In this document: in pieces, positions 17,573 to 27,359 of the stretch | Layout of the letters: every line of letters starts with the position of its first letter | Numbering within the stretch: the first letter of the stretch is position 1 | Assembly: GCA_029250885.1 (NCBI GenBank) | Contig: JAQXEK010000068.1 | Span: 52,445 to 116,444 of the forward strand | Source of the DNA: Planctomycetota bacterium | Lineage (GTDB): Bacteria; Planctomycetota; UBA1135; GCA-002686595 | Reading direction: 5' to 3' | DNA length: 64,000 nt | Notes under the pieces: generated by a model | What the model was told of the DNA's origin: nothing | Databases searched by the model: none | Seen by the model: the letters and a program-made list of their open reading frames with translations, nothing else | Made by a program: the position numbers and the translations under genes

Positions 17573-17886
17573 CGGTGGCTCTGGGGGGGTGCGATTAGTG
17601 AAGACGGAGCCATTCTAGGGACGAACCCCGGCCTGCTGGGTCGTTCTTTTGCAGCGTTCTTTCCTAGCCTACGGGATGCAGGATCGCCTGGTATGCCAGC
17701 GGTAAGGAGGAGGGTCTTTAGTGGGGTAGGGTTGGGGCGCGGGCAGTTTGGTTTGCACCCGGAAAGACTTCGGACCAAAGGGACTTTATTTTGGGCCTGG
17801 CGGCTTGCAAGGGGGCGCGATGGATAGAATGTGGGCTGAATCAAACGCAATCCATTCCGCATCTGGAATCAACCCAAATAAAGAAC
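17573..17886. other. Divergent intergenic region (314 bp)
   Basis: Lies between the starts of the DHS-like gene and the cytochrome gene, so both promoters should be here. TTGCAA (17805) and TAGAAT (17825) resemble promoter boxes upstream of the cytochrome, but the spacing is too short (14) to be convincing. No other structure seen. Confidence 0.35.
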
Positions 17887-18288
17887 ATGAAGAAGTTTGC
17901 TCTGCTCCTTGCCCTTCCCCTGATTGCTGTTGCCTGTGGTGGCGGTGAGTCCACGGCTCTTACTACGGCGACCGCTGCTCCCGAGTTGGACATGGCTGCA
18001 GTCGAGGCTGGCAAGGCTACCTTTGCAACTCTCGGATGTGTGGCTTGTCACGGAGCAAACGGCAAAGGCGACGGTGCCGCAGCCGCGGCCTTGGAGCCTA
18101 AGCCCCGAAACTATAGCGACAGTGCTTGGCAGGACTCCGTCACGGACGAGCACATTAAGAAGGTCATCCTCGAAGGCGGTGCCGCCAACGGCATGAGCCC
18201 CCTGATGGCCGGCTACGCGGCGCAGTTCGAAGGCAAGGAAGCCGACCTCAACAACATCGTGACCTACATCCGTAGCCTCAAAGAGTAG
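17887..18288 (+). CDS. Small c-type cytochrome, probable lipoprotein
   Basis: 133 residues from the ATG at 17887. The N-terminus MKKFALLLALPLIAVAC is a lipoprotein-type signal with Cys17 as the likely lipidated residue, followed by a Gly/Ser/Thr linker. A single heme-attachment motif CVACH (C51, C54, H55) and a later methionine candidate in NGMSPLMAGY identify a class-I monoheme cytochrome c. The C-terminal LNNIVTYIRSLKE helix is typical. It likely shuttles electrons at the outer face of the inner membrane. No Shine-Dalgarno is visible (AAATAAAGAAC before ATG). A bidirectional-looking terminator follows. Confidence 0.9.
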   Translation: MKKFALLLALPLIAVACGGGESTALTTATAAPELDMAAVEAGKATFATLGCVACHGANGKGDGAAAAALEPKPRNYSDSAWQDSVTDEHIKKVILEGGAANGMSPLMAGYAAQFEGKEADLNNIVTYIRSLKE

Positions 18289-18324
18289 AGCTAAGGTACT
18301 GGCGGCTAGAGAGCTGTCATAAGA

Positions 18325-18354
18325 GCGCGTCGCCTAGTCTGCTAGGCGGCGCGT
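18325..18354. terminator. Stem-loop terminator between convergent genes
   Basis: A 13-bp stem (arms 18325-18337 and 18342-18354, two G-T pairs) with a 4-base loop TCTG, followed by TTCTC on the plus strand. It follows the cytochrome gene, and its 3' arm includes the stop codon of the convergent membrane-protein gene. Confidence 0.7.
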
Positions 18355-19028
18355 TTCTCGTTGGGCGGCGCTTCCGTCTTGCGCTTGGCAGCCGCACCTG
18401 CCGCGAGCTCGCGATCTTGGATTCGAGCGAAGAGCACCTGCCCCAACCCCGCGCCGATTAGGGCCATCAGCATGTCCTTGGGCGAGTCAAACACGTCGCC
18501 CTGGGTCTCGAGGAATCCCTCGGCCGTCTCGCCGGTAAGGTGACTTGCGGCCAACGTTGCGGGCCACTCGAGGATCTCGTAGAGGGCGCTGACCCCAAGG
18601 CCGATGGCCGTAGCCACAAAGGCGAGCCACCCACCTGGGGCGATGCCTGCCCGGCGCAGCAGCAGCTCCCGAGCGAGCAAGGCCGGCAAGAGTCCCTGCA
18701 GAATGTGCCCAAAGCGATCGTAGGGATTGCGCTCGAGAGCGAAAGTCGCCCGAGCCCACTCGCCGGGCGGGGCGGCGGCATAGGTGTAGTGCCCGCCGAT
18801 AAGCAGTACGACGGCGTAGGTGGCGATGGCCAGCATCGACGTGCGCGTCAAGCAGAAGCGCTTGTGGGTGAGAGCCAGTAGCGGCATGCCGATGACCACC
18901 GGCACAATCTCCAGGGCCCAGGTGAAGCGCTCGGTGGGCCCGATGCCCGACCAGATCAGCGTCCCGGCCACCAGGGCCAGCAGGCATGCGCCGAGGCGTG
19001 GCGAGGGATGGGGGCACGGCGTAGTCAT
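18342..19028 (-). CDS. DUF2238/YjdF-family inner-membrane protein
   Basis: 228 residues from the ATG at 19028; an upstream TTG at 19043 is less likely. Multiple hydrophobic segments suggest about six transmembrane helices. The family-like signature NPYDRFGHILQGLLPALLARELLLRR, SALYEILEWPA and ETQGDVFDSPKDMLMALIGAGLG matches the YjdF/DUF2238 group, whose conserved D, H and E residues lie in membrane helices. Function of the family is unknown. It has a short charged cytoplasmic tail. It is convergent with the cytochrome gene, sharing a terminator. Confidence 0.85.
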   Translation of the reverse strand: MTTPCPHPSPRLGACLLALVAGTLIWSGIGPTERFTWALEIVPVVIGMPLLALTHKRFCLTRTSMLAIATYAVVLLIGGHYTYAAAPPGEWARATFALERNPYDRFGHILQGLLPALLARELLLRRAGIAPGGWLAFVATAIGLGVSALYEILEWPATLAASHLTGETAEGFLETQGDVFDSPKDMLMALIGAGLGQVLFARIQDRELAAGAAAKRKTEAPPNEKRAA

Positions 19029-19161
19029 GGTCGAGACACCCAAGGGGTGATACCGGGGGCGATCAGATCAGAACCCGTATTCCCAGCCCAGCCAAGGGAT
19101 TCCCCGTGGAACTTTCCAGTGCTCAATTCCTCGGACCACAGCTGCGTCCTATGATGCAGCC

Positions 19162-21303
19162 ATGACCAGCACTGCCAACACCCAGCAAGGAATCGTCCCG
19201 GATTCTCTCGCCCGCGAGGTCGAGCGCGCGAGTCACTGCCCACTCGACTGCCCAGACCACTGCAGCCTAACCGTGACCCTGCGGGAGGAGCCCGGCGGCC
19301 CTACCCAGGTCCTAAAGGTGACGGGCTCCGAGCACAACCCGTTCACCCAGGGGGTGATCTGCTCAAAGGTGCGTAGCTTTGGGGATCGCGTGCACTCCGC
19401 CGAGCGTCTGACCACTCCCCTGATTCGCAAGGCCAGCAGCCCCAAGGGGCCCGGTGCCGAGTTCGAGACTGCGTCCTGGGACGACGCCCTGGACCTGGTG
19501 GCGAAGCAGCTGCTGCGCGTGCAGCGCGACCACGGTGGCGAGGCAATCCTGCCCGTCTCCTACGGTGGCTCCAACGGCGCTTTGACCGAGGGCCTGATGG
19601 ACGAGCGGCTGTGGCGCCGGCTCGGTGCCTCGCGCCTGTCCCGGGACCTCTGCGCGACGTCTAGCGGCGCGGCTTTCGACGGTCTTCTCGGCAAGATGCC
19701 GGGCACGGATCTCCGGGACTATGAGTACGCCAAGCTGATCGTGGTTTGGGGCCAGAACCCCAAGGACAGCGGCATGCATCTGGTTCCGACAATCAAGGCG
19801 GCCCAGGCCAAGGGTGCGAAGCTCGTGGTCGTGGATCCGCGCTCGACCGGGCTCGCCCGCTCGGCCGATCTGCACCTGGCAATCCACCCAGGAACGGACC
19901 TATGCTTAGCCCTAGCCGTGCACAACATCTTCTTCGGCAAGGGGTGGCAGGCGGACGCGTTCTTGGAAAAGCACACCACTGGCGTGGCCAAGCTTCGCGA
20001 TGCCGCAGCTCTCTGGACCGTCGACAAGGCGGCCGCCGAGACGCGCCTCGATTCCGCTGACATCGAGCGCCTCGCCGAGCTCCTGCACGAGACTTCGCCC
20101 GCGGTGATCCGCGCCGGATGGGGTCCAGAGCGCTGCCGCAATGGCGGCTCGGCGATGGCCGCGATCTACGCATTGGCGGCCACCTGCGGGCTCTACGGCG
20201 AGAAGGGCGGCGGCCTTACCAGCAGCCAATCCCGGGCGGTCCAGCTCAAGAGCGAGGTCGCCGTCGGAGCCGAGCTTCCCGCTGGGTTGCGCACCATAAG
20301 CTTGAGCCAGGTTGGCCGAGCGCTGCTAGGCCACGCGGACGTGCTCGACGGTGGACCGACCCCGCACTTTGTCTTTAACTACAACTGCAACGCCGCCTCG
20401 ACCCTGCCGAACCAGAACGCAGTGCTCAAGGGGCTTCGCCGCGAGGATCTGTTCACCGTCGTCTCCGAGCAGGTCATGACCGACACGGCGTACTATGCCG
20501 ATGTGATCTTGCCCGCCACGACCTTTCTCGAGCATGACGAGGTCTCGGCCGGCTACGGTGCGACCTTCCTGACCCACGCCCGCAAAGTTATGGAAGCGGT
20601 GGGGGAGGCGCGCACCAACGCGGCCATGTTCGGCGGCATCATCGAGCGCGCGGGATTGGCCCAACCCGGCGACGCGACCGAACTCGACCCCCTCGCCGCT
20701 GCCATTCTTAAGGAGACGGACCTCGCGGACAGCCAGCGCCAGGCCCTCACTCGCACCGGCGGAACGCTTACCGCGTTCGAGATCGAGAACGGCCGCGCGC
20801 CGATGCCCTTCGTGGACCATCTTCCGCGCACGCCGGACCAGAAGATGAATCTCTTTCCTGAGGATCTCGACCGCGAGGCCCACGCCCGGGCCCAGCTCAC
20901 CGGCGCGAGCGGCGGCCTCTACGTCTACCAGCCTGATCCCGCCACGACCGAATATCCCCTGGCGCTGATCTCCCCGGCCATGGGGCGGATGATCACCTCG
21001 ACCTTCGGCGAGTCCTACGCGGGCCCGGCGCCGCTCTTCATGAACCGCCGCGATGCCGAGGTGCGCGGATTGGCCCATGGCGACGAGGTGCGCGTCTTCA
21101 ACGACCTTGGCGAGGCTCATGTCCACGTCCAAGTCGGTGGTAGGGACGAGCCCGCCGCGGGAACTGCGGTCCTGCTAAAGGGACTATGGGCCCGGCACAC
21201 GGCGAATGGACTATCCTCGAATGCGCTTTCTCCCGATCATCTGAGCGACCTCGGGGGCAATGCGTGCTTTAATGACGCCCGCGTCGAGGTCGCACCGCGC
21301 TAA
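19162..21303 (+). CDS. Molybdopterin-dependent oxidoreductase catalytic subunit
   Basis: 713 residues. The N-terminal [4Fe-4S] site CxxxCxxxC...C is present (C26, C30, C34, C67), then the molybdopterin domains with VVWGQNPKDSGMH, VVVDPRSTGLARSADLHLAIHPGTDLCLALA and AGWGPERCRNGG. A C-terminal molydop-binding domain follows (RRDAEVRGLAHGDEVRVFNDLGEAHV). It belongs to the DMSO-reductase superfamily, in the soluble group without a Tat signal, so probably cytoplasmic. RDLCATSSG at the position where the metal ligand is expected offers Cys as the Mo/W ligand; no in-frame TGA suggests selenocysteine. No small electron-transfer subunit gene is adjacent, so the partner is unknown. Substrate cannot be assigned. 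Confidence 0.9.
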   Translation: MTSTANTQQGIVPDSLAREVERASHCPLDCPDHCSLTVTLREEPGGPTQVLKVTGSEHNPFTQGVICSKVRSFGDRVHSAERLTTPLIRKASSPKGPGAEFETASWDDALDLVAKQLLRVQRDHGGEAILPVSYGGSNGALTEGLMDERLWRRLGASRLSRDLCATSSGAAFDGLLGKMPGTDLRDYEYAKLIVVWGQNPKDSGMHLVPTIKAAQAKGAKLVVVDPRSTGLARSADLHLAIHPGTDLCLALAVHNIFFGKGWQADAFLEKHTTGVAKLRDAAALWTVDKAAAETRLDSADIERLAELLHETSPAVIRAGWGPERCRNGGSAMAAIYALAATCGLYGEKGGGLTSSQSRAVQLKSEVAVGAELPAGLRTISLSQVGRALLGHADVLDGGPTPHFVFNYNCNAASTLPNQNAVLKGLRREDLFTVVSEQVMTDTAYYADVILPATTFLEHDEVSAGYGATFLTHARKVMEAVGEARTNAAMFGGIIERAGLAQPGDATELDPLAAAILKETDLADSQRQALTRTGGTLTAFEIENGRAPMPFVDHLPRTPDQKMNLFPEDLDREAHARAQLTGASGGLYVYQPDPATTEYPLALISPAMGRMITSTFGESYAGPAPLFMNRRDAEVRGLAHGDEVRVFNDLGEAHVHVQVGGRDEPAAGTAVLLKGLWARHTANGLSSNALSPDHLSDLGGNACFNDARVEVAPR

Positions 21304-21372
21304 GTTTCCGGCGGCCTTGCTCCTCAACAATCCAGATCGGAACCCTTCCGGGATCACCCCCGGCCTTCACGA

Positions 21373-23130
21373 ATGTCCAAGCACATCACGCTGACCTTTC
21401 CGCCCACGGGCGTCTCTCCCACCGAGTTGCCCCCGGAGGTCCTCTGCAAGCACGCAGCTGGCAGCCTCGGCATCGAACCCGAGCGCATCTTGGGGATCGA
21501 TCCCCTGCACTTTTCCTTTGATGCCCGGGAGCGCCACCGGGTCTGGAAGATGAAGGTCGAGGTCTGGATCGAAGGCGAGGACGACTTCGCCCCCGATCCC
21601 CCCGCCTACTCGCCGCCAACCATTGCGAAGCCGTCAGACGATTCGCGCCACGTGGTCGTAATCGGTAGTGGCCCCGCCGGCCTCTTTGCCGCCATGGACT
21701 TGCTGGCCGCAGGGCTCCGCGTGACCGTGCTCGAGCGCGGCTTTGATGTGCAACGTCGGCGCAAGGACCTAGCTCGGGCAAACCGGGGTTTTCCGATCGA
21801 CAGCGACAGTAACTACTGCCACGGCGAGGGTGGCGCGGGTACCTACTCCGACGGCAAGCTCTACACCCGCAGTGGCGATAAGGATGCGGTCCACGCCATC
21901 TTGGTGCGACTTGTCGAACATGGTGCACCGGCTGAGGTCCTTACCAGCTGGCGCCCACACATAGGCTCGAACCGACTGCCCCAGGTCGTGACCGCCATGC
22001 GTAGCACCATTGAGTCCGCCGGGGGACAGTTTCTATTCGGCGCCAAGGCCATAGACCTAGAGACCGATGGCGCGTCCGACTGGCGCCAGGTCAAGGCTGT
22101 GCGCTGTCTGCGTCGCGAGTCTGAAGGCGACGCGACCCGCGAAGAGGTTATCGCGTGTGATGCTGTGATCTTGGCCACCGGGCACAGTGCCCTCGACTCC
22201 ATCGAGATGGTCCAGCGCGCCGGTGCGAAGCTCGAGTCCAAGGGATTCGCCATGGGCGTGCGCATCGAGCATCCCCAGGCGTGGCTGGACGATCGCCAGT
22301 ACGGCGGCTTGCGGGATAACAACGATCTGCCCGCATCGTTCTACCAACTGGTGACCGAGCGCAAGGGCCGCGGCGTCTACAGCTTCTGCATGTGCCCGGG
22401 CGGCTTCATGGTGCCCGCCTCTACGGATGCGGACCGTGTGGTGTTGAACGGCATGAGTCTATCGAGGCGGGACTCGCCCTACGCCAACTCCGGCGTCGTT
22501 GTGGCAATCGAGCCCGAGGACATCGTGGGTGGCAAGGGCATGCGCTGGGGCGCCTCGAAGCTGCTGCGCGAGGCCGCCGAGTCCGGGCTCGACTTTGGCA
22601 CCACCGTGACGGACGAGCGCCGCGAGCACCTGGGCAAGGGCTGGCTACCCGACCAGGTTGACGAGGATCCGCTCCTGGGTGTGCACATCCAGCGTGCCCT
22701 CGAGCGCCTGGCCGCCGTCTGGGGCGGCGGCGAAAACCGTGCGCCAGCCCAGCGCGCCGATCACTTCGCCGCGGGCTACGGCGACACGACCACGCCCTTC
22801 TCGAGCAGCTACCAGGCTGGACTCACATCCGTGGACCTCGCGCACCTGCTGCCGCGTGGTCTCTCCGAGCGGCTGCGCGGATCGGTCAAGGAGTTCGATC
22901 GCAAGCTGCCGGGCTACGGATCCGACATCGGCCAGGTGGCCGGGGTCGAGACGCGCACCAGCTCGCCCGTGCGCATCGTTCGGGACCGCGAGACCTGCGA
23001 GAGCCCAACCTTGGCGGGACTTTTCCCTTGTGGCGAGGGCGCTGGCTTCGCCGGCGGCATCATCTCGGCCGCTCTTGACGGGCGCCGCGTGGCCGAGGCT
23101 CTCGTCCTGCGGACCCGTGCGGCAACCTAG
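21373..23130 (+). CDS. FAD-dependent dehydrogenase (COG2509-like)
   Basis: 585 residues. A 90-residue N-terminal domain precedes the FAD-binding Rossmann motif VVVIGSGPAGLFAAMDLLAAG (around residue 95), then VLERGFDVQRRRKD. The family signature SNYCHGEGGAGTYSDGKLYTRS follows. The C-terminal FAD motif is LFPCGEGAGFAGGIISAALDGRRVAEA. This is the uncharacterised flavoprotein family often annotated as FAD-dependent dehydrogenase. It is probably cytoplasmic; the substrate is unknown. It starts 69 bases after the molybdopterin gene on the same strand, so co-transcription is possible. Confidence 0.88.
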   Translation: MSKHITLTFPPTGVSPTELPPEVLCKHAAGSLGIEPERILGIDPLHFSFDARERHRVWKMKVEVWIEGEDDFAPDPPAYSPPTIAKPSDDSRHVVVIGSGPAGLFAAMDLLAAGLRVTVLERGFDVQRRRKDLARANRGFPIDSDSNYCHGEGGAGTYSDGKLYTRSGDKDAVHAILVRLVEHGAPAEVLTSWRPHIGSNRLPQVVTAMRSTIESAGGQFLFGAKAIDLETDGASDWRQVKAVRCLRRESEGDATREEVIACDAVILATGHSALDSIEMVQRAGAKLESKGFAMGVRIEHPQAWLDDRQYGGLRDNNDLPASFYQLVTERKGRGVYSFCMCPGGFMVPASTDADRVVLNGMSLSRRDSPYANSGVVVAIEPEDIVGGKGMRWGASKLLREAAESGLDFGTTVTDERREHLGKGWLPDQVDEDPLLGVHIQRALERLAAVWGGGENRAPAQRADHFAAGYGDTTTPFSSSYQAGLTSVDLAHLLPRGLSERLRGSVKEFDRKLPGYGSDIGQVAGVETRTSSPVRIVRDRETCESPTLAGLFPCGEGAGFAGGIISAALDGRRVAEALVLRTRAAT

Positions 23131-23365
23131 GGGCGTGACGTGGGCGCGCTCTTGACCGCATAGAACTCCAGATTGTCTGCGTCGCCTGCGCGCTTTCAGA
23201 TGTTCCGGGTGCGCGGCGGACCTAGCTTTCCTCGACCTTTCGGCTCCTCGCGCCGCTCCCCGGCCCCTCTTCCAGCCGGCGCCAAAATATGCGCATCAGT
23301 TGGAACACATCACAGCTGAACTGAGTCTCAAGACCGCCCTTCGGCTCCTCGCATAGGTCTCCAGC

Positions 23366-23818
23366 TTGCTTCGCAAAGAACACAATACAGAACAGCGGGC
23401 CCCCGCTCCCTGTCCGTCGCCGCATACGGGTGGGAAGCCAGCCTCGAATCAGCTCGAACTAAAGAAGCGTCTTCGCGCCCTGCATGAAGAGCACGGCCAC
23501 GGTCACCCGAAGTCTCTTAAAGTGGAACTCGAGCTTGCCAGGCTGCTCTACAGCCAAGGCATGTTAGACGAGTCCCGGAAGGCCTTTGCCGAGGTGCTCG
23601 CCTACCAGTCCTTGATCGATGGGGACCATGGCACCGCCACGGCCCAGGTAGCGGTGGACGTCTTTCGGCTGCTCTGTGACCAGGACGATCGCTCTGCCAT
23701 GGCCGGGGTCTACTACCGCTACCTCTCCTGGATTCCGATGCGGGACCCCGCAACCCTCTCCCCGGAGCTGCGCTCAGTGCTGTTGGAGGTCGAAAACCTG
23801 CTAACGCGGTCCACCTAG
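23366..23818 (+). CDS. Small TPR-like protein of unknown function
   Basis: About 150 residues; the start is uncertain. The frame opens on a TTG at 23366 and has no early ATG, so a shorter form is possible. The body has tetratricopeptide character: SLKVELELARLLYSQGMLDESRKAFAEVLAYQ, then a second helical pair around VDVFRLLCDQDDRSAMAGVYYRYL. It has no signal peptide. It sits between the flavoprotein gene and a secreted metallo-beta-lactamase-fold gene. No family assigned. Confidence 0.5.
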   Translation: MLRKEHNTEQRAPAPCPSPHTGGKPASNQLELKKRLRALHEEHGHGHPKSLKVELELARLLYSQGMLDESRKAFAEVLAYQSLIDGDHGTATAQVAVDVFRLLCDQDDRSAMAGVYYRYLSWIPMRDPATLSPELRSVLLEVENLLTRST

Positions 23819-23889
23819 CAGCCTCTGAAGCTGGGGGCAAACCGGTCCAATCGACCCCGTTTCTGAGGAATGGTGTAGAGTGATAAGCC

Positions 23890-25740
23890 ATGTCAACCCG
23901 TAACTCCCTAGCTGCCCTCCTGTTTTCGTCATGCCTGATCGGCGCCCAAGGGGCCCAAGCAGGAGAGCTCTCCCTACACTTCATTGATGTGGGCCAGGCG
24001 TCTAGCACCCTTGTGATTGGGCCCGATGGGACGACAGTCTTGATCGATGGGGGAGACCCCGGAGACGGCGACAACTACGTGGTGCCGTACCTGTCGGGCT
24101 TAGGGCTAACTGGGCTTGACTATTCGATCATGAGCCACTGGCATACGGATCACTATGGTGGGCTAGACGAGGTCTTCAATAGTGGCTTCTTGCCTACCGT
24201 GGCAGCATATGATCGCGGTACGAACGACAATCCGTCCGGCCCTCAGGCGGTCCAGTACTTTGCCGCCGTGGGAGGTCAGCGCACCTTTCCCACCGTCGGG
24301 CAGATTTTGCAGCTAGGTGACGGTGCGACCCTTGAGTTTGTGGCCGTGAACGGCGTGACGCCCCTCGGCAGCGACGACCCTTCTGACTACTCCCAGTCGG
24401 AGAACGGCCGCTCGGTCGCGGTGGTAGTTCGGTACAACGACTTTGACTTCTACATCGGCGGCGACATCACCTCCGGCGGCAGCGGAACGGCGGACGTGGA
24501 GTCCATGGCCGCCCAGTACATCGGCCAGGTCGAGGTTGTCCAGTCCAGCCACCACGGCTCGAAGACCAGCTCGGGCCCGGTCGTGATCAGCAACCTCGCC
24601 CCATCCCTAGTGATCCATTCCTGTGGCCAGGACAACTCCTTCTTCCACCCTGCGGCGGATATAGTCGAGGACTGGAGCACTCCGGCATCTACCTTGGCCC
24701 AGTGGGGCACGACCCGCGGGGACACGGACAACGGCAGTGGTGGTTGGACTTCGGCGGAGGGCGCGATCATCGTGCGCACGGGCGGCTACCGGTTCACTGC
24801 CGAGACGGCGAATGATGCGGCCACGGCCGGTGGCGACGAGCTCATGGAGTTTGCGACCTTCGAGAACCCCGAAGCCAGCCCCGTTGTCGGCGGCCTCGCG
24901 ATTACCGAGGTCATGGCGAACCCCGCTGCGTCTTCGGATACTTATGGCGAGTACATCGAGCTCACGAACCTGATGCCCGGCATCGTCGATCTTAGCGGCC
25001 TGCGCCTGACCGTGGGGCTCTACGACTTCACCCTAGGGAGCCATGTGCTGTTGGCCTACAACGAGCGCTTAGTGCTGGGGGTCGACGGCCATGCGGCTCG
25101 CAACGGCGACCTGTGGATCCCCCTGAGCGGGCCCTTTGATGACCTGCACCTAGTTAACAGTGGCGCCACCCTTGAGGTGCGCGCTCCCGGTGGGGCAGTG
25201 CTCGACACCGTGACCTGGGGCACGGGCGGCTTCTCGGTAAAGTCCGGCAAGGCCGCCGAGCGCGTGGACCCCTTCTCTCCGGGTACCGCAGCCAACTTCC
25301 AAACGGCGACGACGGCCTTTGGAGACGGTGACTTGGGCTCACCGGGATTCCCAGCACCCGGCGAGACGGGCGTCTGGCCTTCGGGCCTGTCGATCCCAGG
25401 CCTGCACATAGGTGACACGCTCGACATGCGCATGTCCTCGCCCTCTCACCCCGGATCTCTGTACTTGCTGGGGATGTCCCTGGGCTTTGCGCCGGGCGTC
25501 AATGCCATTGGTCTGCATGTGCCCCTCAACATCGATCCGCTGTTCCAGGCCTTCCAGCAGGTTCCCGGCAGCTTTTCGAGCCTGGATGCCAGCGGCCGCG
25601 GCCGGGTTCTGGTCCCCGTAGGCAAGGACCCTAGCCTGGTTGGGTTGGTCGTCTTCGGCGCGTACGTGACCTTCACCGCAGACGCCGGTGGCATCACGGG
25701 AACCTCGGTCTCTAACCTCGGCATCATCTCGATTCTCTAG
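23890..25740 (+). CDS. Secreted metallo-beta-lactamase-fold hydrolase with lamin-tail and C-terminal domains
   Basis: 616 residues with a signal peptide (cut after about AQAG, residue 25). A ComEC-type metallo-beta-lactamase domain begins LHFIDVGQASSTLVIGPDGTTVLIDGG, with the metal motif SHWHTDH (H83, H85, D87, H88), GGDITSGG and a late SSHHGSKTSSG histidine motif. From about residue 335 a lamin-tail-like domain (ITEVMANPAASSDTYGEYIELTN) follows. The last 110 or so residues form a beta-rich domain (from IPGLHIGDTLDM) with hydrophobic proline/glycine strands, like the tail of the gene at 38911. ComEC relatives cleave DNA during uptake; here the domain is free and exported, so an extracellular nuclease or phosphodiesterase role is plausible but unproven. 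Confidence 0.85.
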   Translation: MSTRNSLAALLFSSCLIGAQGAQAGELSLHFIDVGQASSTLVIGPDGTTVLIDGGDPGDGDNYVVPYLSGLGLTGLDYSIMSHWHTDHYGGLDEVFNSGFLPTVAAYDRGTNDNPSGPQAVQYFAAVGGQRTFPTVGQILQLGDGATLEFVAVNGVTPLGSDDPSDYSQSENGRSVAVVVRYNDFDFYIGGDITSGGSGTADVESMAAQYIGQVEVVQSSHHGSKTSSGPVVISNLAPSLVIHSCGQDNSFFHPAADIVEDWSTPASTLAQWGTTRGDTDNGSGGWTSAEGAIIVRTGGYRFTAETANDAATAGGDELMEFATFENPEASPVVGGLAITEVMANPAASSDTYGEYIELTNLMPGIVDLSGLRLTVGLYDFTLGSHVLLAYNERLVLGVDGHAARNGDLWIPLSGPFDDLHLVNSGATLEVRAPGGAVLDTVTWGTGGFSVKSGKAAERVDPFSPGTAANFQTATTAFGDGDLGSPGFPAPGETGVWPSGLSIPGLHIGDTLDMRMSSPSHPGSLYLLGMSLGFAPGVNAIGLHVPLNIDPLFQAFQQVPGSFSSLDASGRGRVLVPVGKDPSLVGLVVFGAYVTFTADAGGITGTSVSNLGIISIL

Positions 25741-25785
25741 GCGAGCCGCGCCGCTCCCCCGGCCCGGGGCTAGAATCATCTGGCC

Positions 25786-27150
25786 ATGCAGCGAACCCAA
25801 TACAGCGTCCTTCGGGATCCGATCCACGGCGACATCTACCTGACCGCCGAGGAGATGCGCCTAATCGATACGCGCGAGTTCCAGCGCCTGCGTGGCGTCA
25901 AGCAACTGGGCACTGCGAACCTGGTCTTTCCGGGTGCCGTTCACACCCGCTTCGAGCACTCGATTGGCACGCTGCACATCACGGCCAAGATCATCGATGC
26001 GATTAATTTGAACGCGGAGTTTGATCCCAAGCGCTGCCTCGGCGTGCGTGACGAGGAGGCCCGGGTGATCCGCATCGCATCGCTTCTGCACGACGTGACT
26101 CACGTTCCGTATGGGCACAACATTGAAGACCAGAGCGGCCTGGCCGAGCGCCATGATGCCCCTAGCCGGTACGAGCAGATCTTCTCCTCAAAGACCGAAC
26201 TTGGCCGCTTGCTAGAAGAGATGGGCTTGGCCGAGGACGTCTGCAGCGTGCTGTCTTACGAGAACGGAGGCGGCAACATCCCGGCCTACTGGTCCGAGAT
26301 CCTGTCGGACACGATCTGCTCGGACATAGTCGACTACCTCTTGCGGGACGCCTACTTTACGGGCTTATCCCTGACGATCGACCAGCGCCTAGTGTCCTAC
26401 TTTAAGGTAGACCGCAAGAGCGGGCACCTGTTCATCGACGTGGCCAAGCGCGACCTCCTGCGCGAGGATATCTTGAGCGAGCTCGTGCGCCTGCTCGAGG
26501 CGCGCTACTACTTCTCTGAGCGTGTTTACTACCACCACGCCAAGGTCGCAGCGGGTGCGCTGATCTCCCGCGCGGTGGGGCTCTTGTTTGAAGCCGGGGC
26601 CCTCGATGCTTCCGAGCTCTTTGACCGCACGGACGCCTCGCTCTTGCCCCTGCTCGACATGGCCGGCGCGAAGGCGGGTGGCGACGTCGAGCGCGAGGTT
26701 CGGCATCTAGTCGAGCGCTTCCGCCGGCGTAAGCTTCCCAAGCGCGTTTGTGTGTTCCCCGCCCACGAGAACGAGGAAGTGCAGCAAGAGCTTGTGGCCA
26801 AGTACTTCGCACCGGGCTGTGCTCCCGAGCGACGCAAGGTCGAAGAGCGCATCTCGGACCTGCTGCGCTTTGCCACGGGCAAGACCGTGCGCGTGATGAT
26901 CTACTGCCCGGCCGCGAAGATGCAACTCAAGGAAGCCCAGACCCATGTCCGCTGGCCTGGGGAAGATGGGGTGCTGCCGCTATCGAATTTTGCCGAGCGA
27001 ATCCCCCGATTAAAGGACCTAGAGCGCAGTTATCGGGCTCTTTGGAAGTTCTACGTGTTCGCGGATACCGATGACGAAGCGGTGCTTGGGAAGCTACAGG
27101 AGATCGCGCTTGGTGAGTTTCCGGGGGCGACCAATATGTATCGCATCTAG
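25786..27150 (+). CDS. HD-superfamily phosphohydrolase (dGTPase-like, COG1078)
   Basis: 454 residues, no signal. N-terminal DPIHGDIYLTAEE, RLRGVKQLGTANLVFPGAVHTRFEHSIGT (H58) and ASLLHDVTHVPYGH (H102, D103) supply the HD metal centre as in the YwfO/COG1078 family. Relatives hydrolyse dNTPs or other nucleotides. A downstream ILSDTICSDIVDYLLRDAYFTG gives the final metal Asp. The C-terminal 150 residues are family-specific. It follows the secreted hydrolase by 45 bases on the same strand. Confidence 0.9.
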   Translation: MQRTQYSVLRDPIHGDIYLTAEEMRLIDTREFQRLRGVKQLGTANLVFPGAVHTRFEHSIGTLHITAKIIDAINLNAEFDPKRCLGVRDEEARVIRIASLLHDVTHVPYGHNIEDQSGLAERHDAPSRYEQIFSSKTELGRLLEEMGLAEDVCSVLSYENGGGNIPAYWSEILSDTICSDIVDYLLRDAYFTGLSLTIDQRLVSYFKVDRKSGHLFIDVAKRDLLREDILSELVRLLEARYYFSERVYYHHAKVAAGALISRAVGLLFEAGALDASELFDRTDASLLPLLDMAGAKAGGDVEREVRHLVERFRRRKLPKRVCVFPAHENEEVQQELVAKYFAPGCAPERRKVEERISDLLRFATGKTVRVMIYCPAAKMQLKEAQTHVRWPGEDGVLPLSNFAERIPRLKDLERSYRALWKFYVFADTDDEAVLGKLQEIALGEFPGATNMYRI

Positions 27151-27359
27151 CAGTAACTGACGCAGCCCTAGACCTTTCTGCCGTTGTTGCTTTGCTTCCA
27201 TTTTGTGGTCGCTTCGCGAGTTTTGGCGGCGCGCGCCCTCGCGCAAAGCGCGACCCTGCCACTACTGCCACTCCTGCGTTCGCTTCGATCACTACGGAGA
27301 GTGAGATTCAAAGATCCGGCAGGGTGATAAAGAAGGCCGGTATCGGTTATCCTGTCGCA

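Noticed and set aside
23231..23356. Direct repeat TTCGGCTCCTCGC before the TPR-like gene
   Set aside because: Only about 13 bases in two copies; too short to call a repeat element.
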